Shown: piece after piece, positions 13,201-25,200 of the stretch
Layout: the number at the start of each line of letters is the position of its first letter
Numbering within the stretch: the first letter of the stretch is position 1
NCBI GenBank assembly: GCA_025267735.1
Contig: CM046303.1
Coordinates: 46,389,380-46,453,379 of the forward strand
Length of the DNA stretch: 64,000 nt
Origin: Mactra quadrangularis
Lineage: Eukaryota > Mollusca > Bivalvia > Venerida > Mactridae
Reading direction: 5' to 3'
Position numbers and translations under genes: made by a program
The notes under the pieces: model-generated
What the model saw: the letters and a program-made list of their open reading frames with translations, nothing else
Told to the model about the DNA's origin: nothing
The model's database searches: none

Positions 13201-16200
13201 ACCAAAATATGATTGAAAAAAATTGTTGCAATTTCAGAAAATTCCAAATTTGAAAATGTTCAGCTAATACTGTACGCTGTATCTAAAAATGGATAAAAAT
13301 GTCACCAAACTTACCTTTCAAAGTCATCACAGCTTCTTCTAATTCCAGAGTTTTATCATCTTGACTTGTTTTAGAATTTCTAACATTTTCTTCCATTTCT
13401 TTGATTCTCAGTTCCTGAGCTTCACGATTCTGTTTTTCTCTTTCAATAGTACCCCTTAACTCAGCATTTTCAGCCTGGGATTTAGATATTTGTGCTCGAC
13501 AATCATTTAACACTTCAGTAGTTTTACCCATTTTCATCTTCATATCGGAATTAGCATTTTTAAGTTTAGCTTGTAGTATGTTTAACTCCACTAATGAAGA
13601 AGCTAAAGCTTGTTTCAGTTCTAAATTATCTTCATCCGAGATGGCATCACGAGCTATCAATGACTTCCAACCTTCATATTTGGCAGTATCAGCATAAAAT
13701 TCCTCATCAGTTTGTCCATAGCCCCATATTTCCTCATTTACTTTTCTTATAGGACTACTATAACCTAAATTAACAGGTTTAGCCCCACTGGCTGGTGAAA
13801 ATGTCAAATTTCCTTCACTGTCATCATTCACAGAGGTAGACAAATCTTGTAGACTTAATACTCTAGCAGAAGGTGATATTGGACGAATTCTCTCCCTTGA
13901 TGATAGTCTCTCTGGTGTACGAGACCTATAGGCACTTGTAGGTGACCTGGCAGGTGACCTTGACAATGACCTATTTGGACTATCTCTACCAGGTGACCTA
14001 GATCTCATTTCAGACCTATCAAATCTAGGTGAATGTGACCTATAACTTGGACTTTCTAACCTAGGTGACCTACATCGTAACTCTGGACTATCAAATCTTG
14101 GTGACCTTGACCTAATTTCATCAACTAAATCTGAAGGTCGTGTTCTCCTTATTGGAGAGTAACTGCCAAGATTTCCATCACCATCCGCAAACCTGGCTCT
14201 AGCTCGAGAACTTATCTGAGCAGGACTTCTGTCCCTTTCTGGTAAACCCTCAGATACTTTAGGGGCCATATTGTAAGGGCTCTGGGATCTTTGACTTTTC
14301 TGTTCCATTACAGCCATTTTCAATTTCATATTTTCAATTTCATTGGTTAAAAACCTAATAAGTCTTTTATCAGCATCATCTTCATCTCGGCCATTTTGAT
14401 GAGGCGATGGTGATGCAATCCTTCGACCTAGATGATCAGTTGGTGATCTTCCTCGATTTCGTAGAATACCTTGAGGTGTAGAGCTTCTACCTTCTTCAAA
14501 CATTTGTTGTTTTGGACAGGTTTCTTCACTAGTTACATTTTGGTTGACCATTACATCTAATATACCCCTAGGTGGACTATGACCTTCACCACGTCTTGAC
14601 CTAGGTGAATCCCTTCCAGTTGCTCTACCCCTTTCCATTTCCCTTTGTTTAGCACGATCATCAAACAATTCCTTTGACTGAGCTTTAACAGCAGCTAATT
14701 GTGCTTCTAATTGTTCAATGTTTTTATCAACAACTTTCTGAAAGTCAGGTTGATCACTAGGAGCGTTTTGAATCAACTGATCCTGTAAACTAGCTTCCGT
14801 TCTAGCATGTTTTAATGCTTCAAGTAATAATTCCATATCATGTTTTTGTCCAGGCATAACAAACACAGGTACACCATCATGTATTTCACCATTCATTTGT
14901 GTGGAATTTGGTAAGTTTACACAAACAGTTTTAGGTTTCACATTATCTTTAGCAATATCGTCCTCATCAGATTTAATAGGATCAGTGTCTATATTATAAG
15001 TTACCCTTGGACTAGATGCTGCCATATCAACCTCACTAGCACTTCCTGTCATCACATTGTCATCTCTCTCGTCCTTAATCTGTCTAGCTAGTTCTTCTTT
15101 CTCTCTTTTCTTCCTTTCTTTCTCAAGTTCTTGTTTAGCACGAGCTTCAGCCATAATACTGTTTGGACTTCTTGGCCGTTGTACTCGGATGCTAATTTTC
15201 CTTGTTTCCTTGTCAGTCTCCTGATCAGCTTCAATTCTTCCTGGACTACTCATTGATCTGTGTGAATCATCAGACGGTTTAACTCTAACAGGTATTCTAC
15301 TATTATGTTTACTAGAACTGTCGTCTGCTTGCATGCCGTCTGGTTCCGACGTTATATGTTCCTCAACATGTTTACTTATAGTGTCATGTAATACAAAATC
15401 AGCTTCAGGAGTTAATTCAGGAGTTCTTGGTTCTATGAATTTTTCAATCAATGAGGACATAGGAGAACCTGACGACTGTGAATTCCAATCCGACGTGTCA
15501 GGGTCGGCACCTTGCTGAGGTGATTGCGTAGATGATGAATGTGATGATACAGAATTTGGAACTGATGGAAATTTTGGCACAGCTTCTTCTAATGAAGAAT
15601 TATCTCTAGCTTCTGATAATACTATTGAAGGTATATCTGTCTTTTTAGAACTCACTTCTTCAAACTTTTCACCAATCTGAAATGATTGATGTTAGATCAT
15701 AGTTAAAATATAAGAATATATAAAACAAATTTATGATCATAATGAAAACAAGAACATTTTGTTGAAATAGGTTTTGGTTCTGATGGTAGAAGCTGTGATA
15801 GGGGAAGGGTCCATGGACTTACAAGGGGTAATGGCAGGGGACAGAAGGATGAAGACAAAAAAATAAATGCCAGAAACCAAAAAAAAATGGAACAAGAACA
15901 AAACCCTTCATCTCTTCATCAGAGAGAATGAACTCTTTTCTTTATAGTTTGATGTTAACAATGGACATCTTAGAAAACCCCTGATGTACTTGAAAACAGT
16001 GTTATAATATAGTTTTTTAAGTTATATGCTAATAAATAAATACAGTCTAGGATCAACAGTCTTGATGTTTTGAATGTGATCGAAGGTTTTATAACCAAAT
16101 GCCCTGATTGTACAAAGCAAAAAATAGTGTAGTTAGTTTTTACCATATGTAATTCTATTTGGTTAAAAAATCTAAATTAAACAAAATATTAACTGAAGGC

Positions 16201-19200
16201 AACAAAAACTATGTATTTTGACTACTGTAATATAAATATCAAATATTTATACTCCTTTTTAAAAATGCTCAATAGTCTTAATTGATAGCCAAGTTTGAGA
16301 GGCAAACATAACACGAAATTATTATGACAATGAACAAATTTCACAGCAATGTATGATTTTACCAGATAAAGCAACGAAAAAAATACATTTATACCAACTT
16401 TGCAGTGCGTAATTTGCATACAATATGATTTAGATCTGGATTAACTTAGGTACCATACCTACAACTAGCTAACTACATTGTAAATGGCTACTGGACAACA
16501 AATTTACAAGAAGTCATGCATTTTTAAAAAAACAAGTAAATCTGTGAGCTAATGCTCACTAGTGATACCCCCGCAAAAATCTAAAAATATGCTACAAACA
16601 GGAAGTAGATGAGCAAGGAGCATGAAATCGCTTTACACCACATGGGACTATGGGATGAAGCAATATGCAAAGTATTAGGCTGCTGCATGTTATAGTTGCT
16701 GAGAAAACTGCGACGGAAATTTTGTAACGGACGGACGGACGCACACATGCACGCATGGACAAGGGTAAAACAGTATACCCCCCTCTTCTTTGAAGCGGGG
16801 GTATAATTATGTAAATATTTTCAATTAAAGAAGAGTAAAAGGTTATATGTAAGAATAGAAAATAATAGAAAATTCTCAAAAACGTTTTCACTAAAAAAGT
16901 GAAACAATTTATTGATTTTGTTGTTTGTAAAATATATTGAACTTTTATCAACCGGAGGCATACTTGAGTTAAATACAAAACTCTATGCATGTGGCGATGT
17001 CAAAGTAAGAGTTTAATCCCAGTATGTAGATAGGTTAAATCCCCTCAACAACCCTTGTATAATATTTATCAATGTAAAAATTTATACAAAAATATACATC
17101 AGTTTCCCACAATGAAGATAAGAGTGGATATAGAGCCACAGTAAAGAATGAAGGTATTAAAATTGTCATTTTGCAAAAGTTACTGTACAGTAAAACCTAA
17201 AAAGCAGAGGTCCAGTGGAAGGATGCACACTTAGGGATCCAGAGGTCCAGGGTTTTAACTCCACTAGGAGCAATGTTGATTTCCCTGAGCAAGAAATTTA
17301 CCTACAGTTATTCCACTCCACCCAGTCATAAATGGGTACTGTAAGGGATCACATGCCTGAAGGTGAAATTACAATAATCAGGGATTATTGTACAAAATTG
17401 TAAAGTCGGCTGAGCATGTATATGGAAGCAGACTTTAAACTACACTTCAAGACTGAAGAACTACTTTGATAAATTTGGCATGAACGATGTGAATCTAAAG
17501 ATGGATCATCAACAATAAATGAATTAACATGGATGACTTTAAGATAGAGATGGTCATTGTTGAAAGGTGACAATTGTTCATTGGTAGCTGTTATTGAAAA
17601 TCGGTTATTTTTTATAGGTGTTTTTTGTTGAGAAAAAAGTGGTTTAAGAGAGGCCTTAAGAGAGGTTTAACTGTAAGTTTGAACGGTTAAATTTTTGTAA
17701 AAAATAATTTCAATAACAAAACAAAACAGGACCATAATACAAAAGTTTATAATAAAAATTAAAATAAAAAGATACATACCTGGTATTCAGAGTCAGCTGA
17801 TGGGGAAATACTAATATTATCTGTTGAATCACCAATCTGTAATATTATAATATTAACTATTATTCTACAAGTCTGATACAGTGAATTTTTAACTAATAAA
17901 ATTTATACTCCTGAAATTTATACTACTGAAAGACTGGGCTTGTGCAACTTAAGTTGCCTCATTAAAATAAATTTATATTATAATTATTACAATTAATGTA
18001 GCCTTATATAAGTATATGCATGCCACTTTCATCCATTTTTAGTCATACCATGGTGCTCAGATCACTTACTCTTTCCCAGAAGAGGCTTATACCTTTAGAC
18101 CAGAACTCAGCACATACCTTAGGAGAAACAGTGGCTGTGTAATATAATTCTTAAGCTCTAGGTATGTATGTATGTATGTACATGTATGTAGGTCCTACTC
18201 TGGGAATTGAGCCAGTATAGCACCAACTGCCAGATATCAGACTATAAAATAAGCAATAAAGTCACAAAGAATGGGAACTTAAAGTAAATTTTATTATTGA
18301 TAAAAATTCCTAGTCTTTTGAGAAGACACTTTTAATAGGTGAAATCAATTTAGATTGTATAGATCTATGGCTAATTAATCATTAAGTGTTTGCTAACATT
18401 ATATAAATAACACATGGCAGTGAGGGTGACAGTACAGATTATCAACCCGAGGAAAATAATATCAACCGAGGCGCTAGCCGAGGTTGATATTATTTTCCAA
18501 GGGTTGATAATCTGTACTGTCACCCTCATTGCCATGTGTTATTTGTTTTATTATACCGAACAAAACTGTCACATGTAAATATTTAATGAACAACAAATAA
18601 CAACACAGTAAAGACATAGAGGATATTCGTCAACTTAGGTGCAAGATCGATTTTATTTCATCGAGTGAGCTCAAAAAACATATTTACACGAGTGGCAAAG
18701 CCACGAGTGAAAATGTCATTTTCTGAGTTCACGAGTTGAAATAAAATAGATCTTACACCAAAGTTGATAAATATCTGTTTCTTTCATGCTTAGTTTTGTG
18801 TTTTATTGTATGTATTTTACACAAGTTATAACGTGACGTAATTTTTACTCAAAGATGACGTCATTTATCTTCATGAACGATGAAAATATAAGGTTTATAA
18901 GTTGTCTCCCTTAGATAAGCGGGTAATATAACAATGTGATCGAACAAAATAACACCCGCTCCGGTATAGGACTTCAGCGTAGGTTAATTCAAGTGAGGTA
19001 TAATAAAAAGTTATATGTGTGCTGTCATATTAGTACGTCAACTTTCAGACATCAAACATTTTAAGTTATATAACAATCTAAGAACTTGGTATTTGCACTA
19101 CATGTATTTTCATAACAAAAAGGTCTGTTTTTAGACAGTTGCCATAGGCAGATCCAGCAGGGGGGGGGGGTCAGGGGGGTTCTAACCCACCCCTAGGAAT

Positions 19201-22200
19201 TGGAAAATGTAACTGTTCATTAGTGTATTTCTTGTCTGCAAGTCATTTTTAAGTAGTATGAAGCAATTTTTCTTGGTGCTTAACATAGATTTAATGGTTC
19301 TGTGGTTTTTGTTATCAATATGTTGCATTTTTTCTGCAAAATGTGTATAATGTGGTTGTGGTTCGAGGTTCAGACTGACCCCCCTAGAAAAGTTCGGACC
19401 CCCCCTAGAAAAATTCAGACCCCCCCCCCCCCCCACCTAGAAAAAAATCCTGGATCTGCCCCTGGTTGCTCACTTGTATTTGAACAGGTTAGTCAGTACA
19501 ATATGTAAAGCATACATAATCAATAAAATATAGAGTTAATTGGTTGATAAGAGTGGAGTCAATTAATATAAAAGGCCCCATTGATCTTAAGAATGAAATT
19601 TATTTATACAATTGAGCAGTAAAGAAAGCCAAGGGACAAGAAATCAAACTAAAGCAGAACAACTCAATAGTGAAATACAGTAAACTGATAAATGGAATTT
19701 TGAATTGAACAGAATAGTATAGAATGGAATGGAATAGAATAGAGTGATTAAGCATTTATAAATCAATTGAATTTTACATTGGTAATTTGGTAAATATCAA
19801 TTACAAACATACAATAAATTCAAAACAAGAAATAAATTATACCACCGACTAGGAAATTATTGTTAAATTAAAATCAATGGAAGAATATGTTATCGTAAAT
19901 TAAATCTACAAGCAATTCCTTGGTGTAATTTGAACGTACTAATCTAATTGTACCGATCATAATCGTACAACATATTACAATATACAAATTTTATCATATT
20001 TTATCATATCTTGGCTATCTTTAATATATCAATGATAGATGATATCAATCTATACAGGATGATATTAAATTTTGTCTTATTTTATCAAGATAGATTCTAT
20101 TCACTTACTGCCGTCTGCCGTTACGTCTGCCGTATCATACCAGAGTAGAGAATTCATTAGTTGTATTATATAGTAAGGTATACATTTCTAAATGTATTGT
20201 CTACATTCACAATATGGCTTCCTTACAAATATTTGTCAAAATCTTTTATCATCGTACAAAATTTTTGGCCAGCCATATATATACAGTTTGTTATTGAAGT
20301 ATTAGCTGAGTTTATATTAGAAGCAATGGTATTATAGTCAGTATATTTTCCCGTAATAGTATATGCATATAGTCAATCCTGCATTAATGACCCATTCAAT
20401 TTAGCAACTTTCTGGGTAAAAGAAACTTGATCTTCTCTTTCTTATGTTTTTTTTCATACTAATTTATTTTAGCTCAATTGTGAAACAAGTTCTTACAACT
20501 TATATTAATCACTTTCTAGTCCGCTTCCTGGTTCCCCAGTCATGAGCTAGTAGGATAAAGTTTCTTGCTCAAGGAGACAATGGGGTAGGTTTTGGAAGGG
20601 ATTTGAACCAACGCAGAACTGGCTACCCAATAATTATCAGTCCATTATCTATGAAGACTTTGTTTTGTAAAACTTACCAATGTTTGTTTACAAGCAGGTT
20701 AGACTGTTTGTATTGCATATACATGCTTAATCTCAAACATTTAATGTATTCTACATACAGTCATGATTTTCAAATGCATTAAATTTCTATAATCAATAAA
20801 TTGAATCAAGTTTCACTGATAAGTGGGAGTTGACTATTATGGAGTGTTAGCTTTAATATGGATAAGGTGGTCATTGGGAATCTGCTAAAACTGGCAGTTA
20901 GCTATTATCGGGAGGTAGCTATAACTTGGAGGTGGCAATTACTGGGAGGTAGCTTTATTTTGGGGGTTGGCTATTGTTGGGATGTAGCTATAACTTGGAG
21001 GTGGCTATTACATGGATGTAGCTTTATTTTGGGGGTTGGCTATTGTTGGGATGTAGCTATAACTTGGAGGTGGCTATTACATGGATGTAGCTTTATTTTG
21101 GGGGTTGGCTATTCTTGGGGTGTAGCTATAATTGGGGGTGGCAATTGTTGGGAGGTAGCTATAACTTAGAGGTAGCTATTACATGGAGGTAGCTTTATTT
21201 TTGGGGGGTGGCTATTGTTGGGATGTAGCATTAATTGGGGGTGGCCATTGTTGGGAGGTAGCTTTACTTGGAGGTGGCTATTACATGGAGGTAGCTTTAT
21301 TTTGGGATGGCTATTGTAGGAATGCAGCACCTAACGGGAGGTTGCTATTACTGGCAGGTAGCTATTATTGGCAGGTAGCTTTAATTGAGGGTTGGTATTC
21401 TTGGGATGTAGCTACCACTGGCAGGTTGTTGTCATAATTAGGATTGGTTATTATTGGAAAGCAACTTTTATTGGGAGGAAGCTTTTATTGGAAGCTACTA
21501 GCAGTGTTTGTGAGTCCCATTTCATAAGGAGGTGGAAGGCTGCTATTACCATGGGTGTTTATAATTGGGATGAAATTATCATTGGAAGGCAACTATTATT
21601 GGGAGGTAGCTATTATTGGTATAAAGCTATCATTAGAATGTAGCTACTACTGAGAGGTTGCTATTATAATGGTTTAAAGGTAGCTATTGTTGAAAAGTTA
21701 TTACTAGCAGATGGTCTATTAAGAAGGTTTTTAATGTACATACATACATAATATTATGTTAACTTACCTTATGTTTTAATAAAGAGATATATATCATAAG
21801 AGTATGTTCATCAACAGTTCCTTCTGTAATATCTGAGGGACTGAAATAGAAATGAAAAGAAATCTTAAACATAAAACCCTATAACTGCTGTATTCTTATT
21901 TATTTATTGGAGTTAACGCCATGTCAACACAGTTTTAGGTCATTTTACGGCGTCCAGCGCACCTAACCTAGCTTTCCTGGACCATTGTCTATAACCAGTA
22001 TTCACCTACCCTTCCACAAGGCCGGAAACTTCTCCATATTATCTAATCAATGGAGGAAAATCGACATTATTGCCAAATTTTCATGGAAGAGTATAACCTC
22101 CTCGGGTGGGATTCGAACCCGCAGCCCCTCAGGCACGAGTATCCAAATCCCGGCGCGCTACCAACTGCGCTATCAACCCGGGTTACAACTGCTGTATTCA

Positions 22201-25200
22201 CGAGTCTTCATAACCAAGAGTTTTCATAATGGAACTCTACCACAGAGAGCATCTACAGCAAATACCAAACCTAAGAAGTCAACTTGATATTGATTTTGAA
22301 AAACAAACTGAACCGTAGACCTAATACAACAATCCAACACCCAAATTTCTGTGTGAGCATTTAGTATCAATCAGGGGCTCAGGGCTATACATTCACTACA
22401 GCATTATAGATTTTGGGAACTCTAGCAAATTTTCATTTGTATCGCTAATCAAATTCATTATCTTTGCTCCTCACAACATGAACATGCAAATTGATTTTGC
22501 AATAAAATTAAACTTCACTGGAATGTCTGTTATATATGATTTTCTGTATATGGAATTTCTGTAATGAAATATAAACTTTTCGAAAGTAATAAACCAACCA
22601 ACAATTAATTTCAAATTTTGAACACTTTGACATTTTAATATCAAATTTCAAGAAAAAAAAAGCGAATAATAAATGAATATTAAATAGACATTAATACACA
22701 AGTTTAATACAGTGCTGATAACCTAGCAATGTTGTCTGCCAAATATATCACCAATCAAATGTATAAGGAAACTTTCTATAACTATGTACAAAGTAAGGTT
22801 ATAGAGACATAGCAGGTGTTGGTCTGAAAAGGAGGGGGAGGGCTCATGTTGGCCCATACAACACTCATAAAATTTTCAGAAAAATTTGCAAAAATAGGTA
22901 AACATTTGCATTTAGACTGATGATTTTATGTCCTTTCCCCCCTCAACAAAAGTACCAGGTAGTAAAAAACTTCCCCACTTAATGTCATCCTAACCCCATG
23001 AAATTTTCAAAAATATTTGCAAAATATAGGTAATCATATGCAAATTTTAAAATTAGTTTTAATTCCTTATCCCCCTTTATTAATATAGTCAAACTTCCCC
23101 CACTGAAAGTATTTTCCTCCACCCCATCCCTTGTAAAAAAATGTCACTACATACTTTTCACTCTGTCTCCACCCCTTCATTTAATAGGAAAGATTAAAGT
23201 TTGAAAGTATTTAAATATACTGTGGAACCAATGTAAATAATCACTTGTCAAGATTCTTTAAACTTTAATGTACACATTTAGAACTTTAACTGATAACATT
23301 CAACATGATCAGGCTAGTTTGGTAAGTTTGGTGAAAGTTTTTATAATAAGTCAGCAATTCAATATGAAATACAGCAGAGTTTCATTTGAATTCATTTTTT
23401 ATGGCACTTCATTACTCCACAATTCTAAGGAATTTTGCAGGAGTCAGTCAACCTTCTTGCTGTTCCCAGACAGGTTTGGATCTCAATAGCAAAGCTTTCA
23501 ACCAGTACTAAAGATCATAACTTCGCAGTGGCCAACAATACAGTATATACAAAATGACCAAATTCAAGAAAGGTAGGTAAGGTATTCCTATGAATTTAAT
23601 CTAGGATGTTTAATTCAGTATATATTTGCAGTTCTGAAGCTGACCAACAAAAACACCAATATGAAACAGGCACCAATAAACAGAAATAATACATTAGGTG
23701 GCAGTAACTATAGTAACCATAGTACAAGATTTCATCACATTCCAAATATTCCTAGTTTGAGCCTTGTTAAAGAATGTAGAAAGTGGTAAGACAAAATATG
23801 CTTGTTGAGCAGATATTGACAAGTTAGGGTTGATCAATAAGAGATCCAAGTGTTCTGAATTCATAAACTTACAAACTGAGCTGCAAATTTGCAGATAATG
23901 CAGATAGAGACAAATTTCAAACAACTAGTTCAAAATTGAATGAAATCATTACAGACAAAATGTAATCCCTAGTTGACAGAGAGTACAGCTTGAAACTTTA
24001 ATAGAAAACGTTACACAAACACTGTCAGAAATAAAAAAAACTTCTTGTTGCACTGGGCAAACATAGATAATACTTAATCACTGTAAATGAAACTATCTAA
24101 ATCAAGAAAGATAAACTAAATTGTCACATTAATCTAAAGGTATATAATTCATTCAGGCCTTACTTTATTAAACTTTGTTTTATTCCATATTTTTCTTCAA
24201 TAGCTGTGAGTTGTCGTTGGAGATTTTCTTCTCTTTCCTGCAATGTTAGTAATAGATCATTGAAAGCCATCTAAGCTGCAGTCAAAATCGTAACAGTTAA
24301 CTAAGATGAAACAAACTTGTAAAATACTTGATAAAAATTGAAATTACTATTCAAATTGATATTAAAAAATGATTCAACAAACTCCATTACCTTCACTAAA
24401 CTGAAGGAAAAATCTTTGCTAAGCTCAGGAAAGTAAAAAAAAAAATCCAATTACTGAACAGAGCAAAGTGAAACAAATGAGCAACCATGATGGCAGTCTT
24501 TTTTTCCAAACATTTTTGCTTATAATATTTCAAGGAAATAAAAGAGTAACATCAACATTCAAGATATCTAGTTTACATCAATCTGTCCACAAACCACACT
24601 GCGGAGCATTCATAAGCTGACCTTCATCTTAATGAATCTAACTAGAAAGAGCTGTTATAGTTCATTCTTCAAAGTAAAAATTGTAGAACTTTAAGAAAAA
24701 AATGTGCATGTAAGAATACTTACAATATCTTCATTTAATATCTTCCCTGAACTTTTTGATAATAATTTTAGAAACCAGTCACCAGTGCATAAACTGAAAA
24801 TAGAGAGAACATATTCTAGCTCTAGAAGAACATTCAAGTATATCCAAATAATAGTTCTAGGTATTCATAAGACACTGAAAGCCATAAGTCAATGAGTCTG
24901 AGGGATCTATAGCTCTATTTCCTACAGGAGCATGTACTACATGTATAAAATGTATATATTTATAATATATTTTTGGTTCACAGCAAAACTAGTCTATGTC
25001 CTTCTTTATTTACGTATAGTTATACCATTTTGTGCAGACCCATTGATATGTATGTTCAACAATTTCCAAGAATCTATAAATCAATAGACAGAGTTATGAA
25101 ATCATGATTTTATGTTTAAAGAGTCAATACAACATTACAAGAGTTACAATCCTAGTATTGTTAAGTTTTAAACAACCATCTGTGGCACATACATTAACCC

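Larger units (their letters stand above)
5137..13314 (-). other. Intron 10 region holding candidate alternative first exons
   Basis: This 8.2-kb interval separates exon 10 from exon 11. It carries candidate exons C, A and B, a tRNA-like element and several TIR elements. Sequence between 8700 and 9440 and between 9650 and 10990 shows nothing I can assign. Confidence 0.7.
15677..17779 (-). other. Intron 9
   Basis: It contains a full ATACCCCCGC-family MITE (16531-16805) and a tRNA-like repeat (17200-17350). The remainder shows nothing assignable. Confidence 0.75.
17837..21767 (-). other. Intron 8
   Basis: It holds palindromes (18406-18545, 18622-18775), a G/C-ended element (19142-19464), a repeat (20460-20645) and the 18-bp minisatellite. 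The rest is AT-rich and unassigned. Confidence 0.75.
21841..24163 (-). other. Intron 7
   Basis: It holds one SINE (21896-22186) and a diverged 116-bp duplication (22845-23080). Nothing else is assignable. Confidence 0.75.

Noticed and set aside
20858..21643. Overlapping 83-103 aa frames with CWDVAITWRWLLHG repeats
   Set aside because: They are a by-product of the 18-bp minisatellite, whose unit is a multiple of three.
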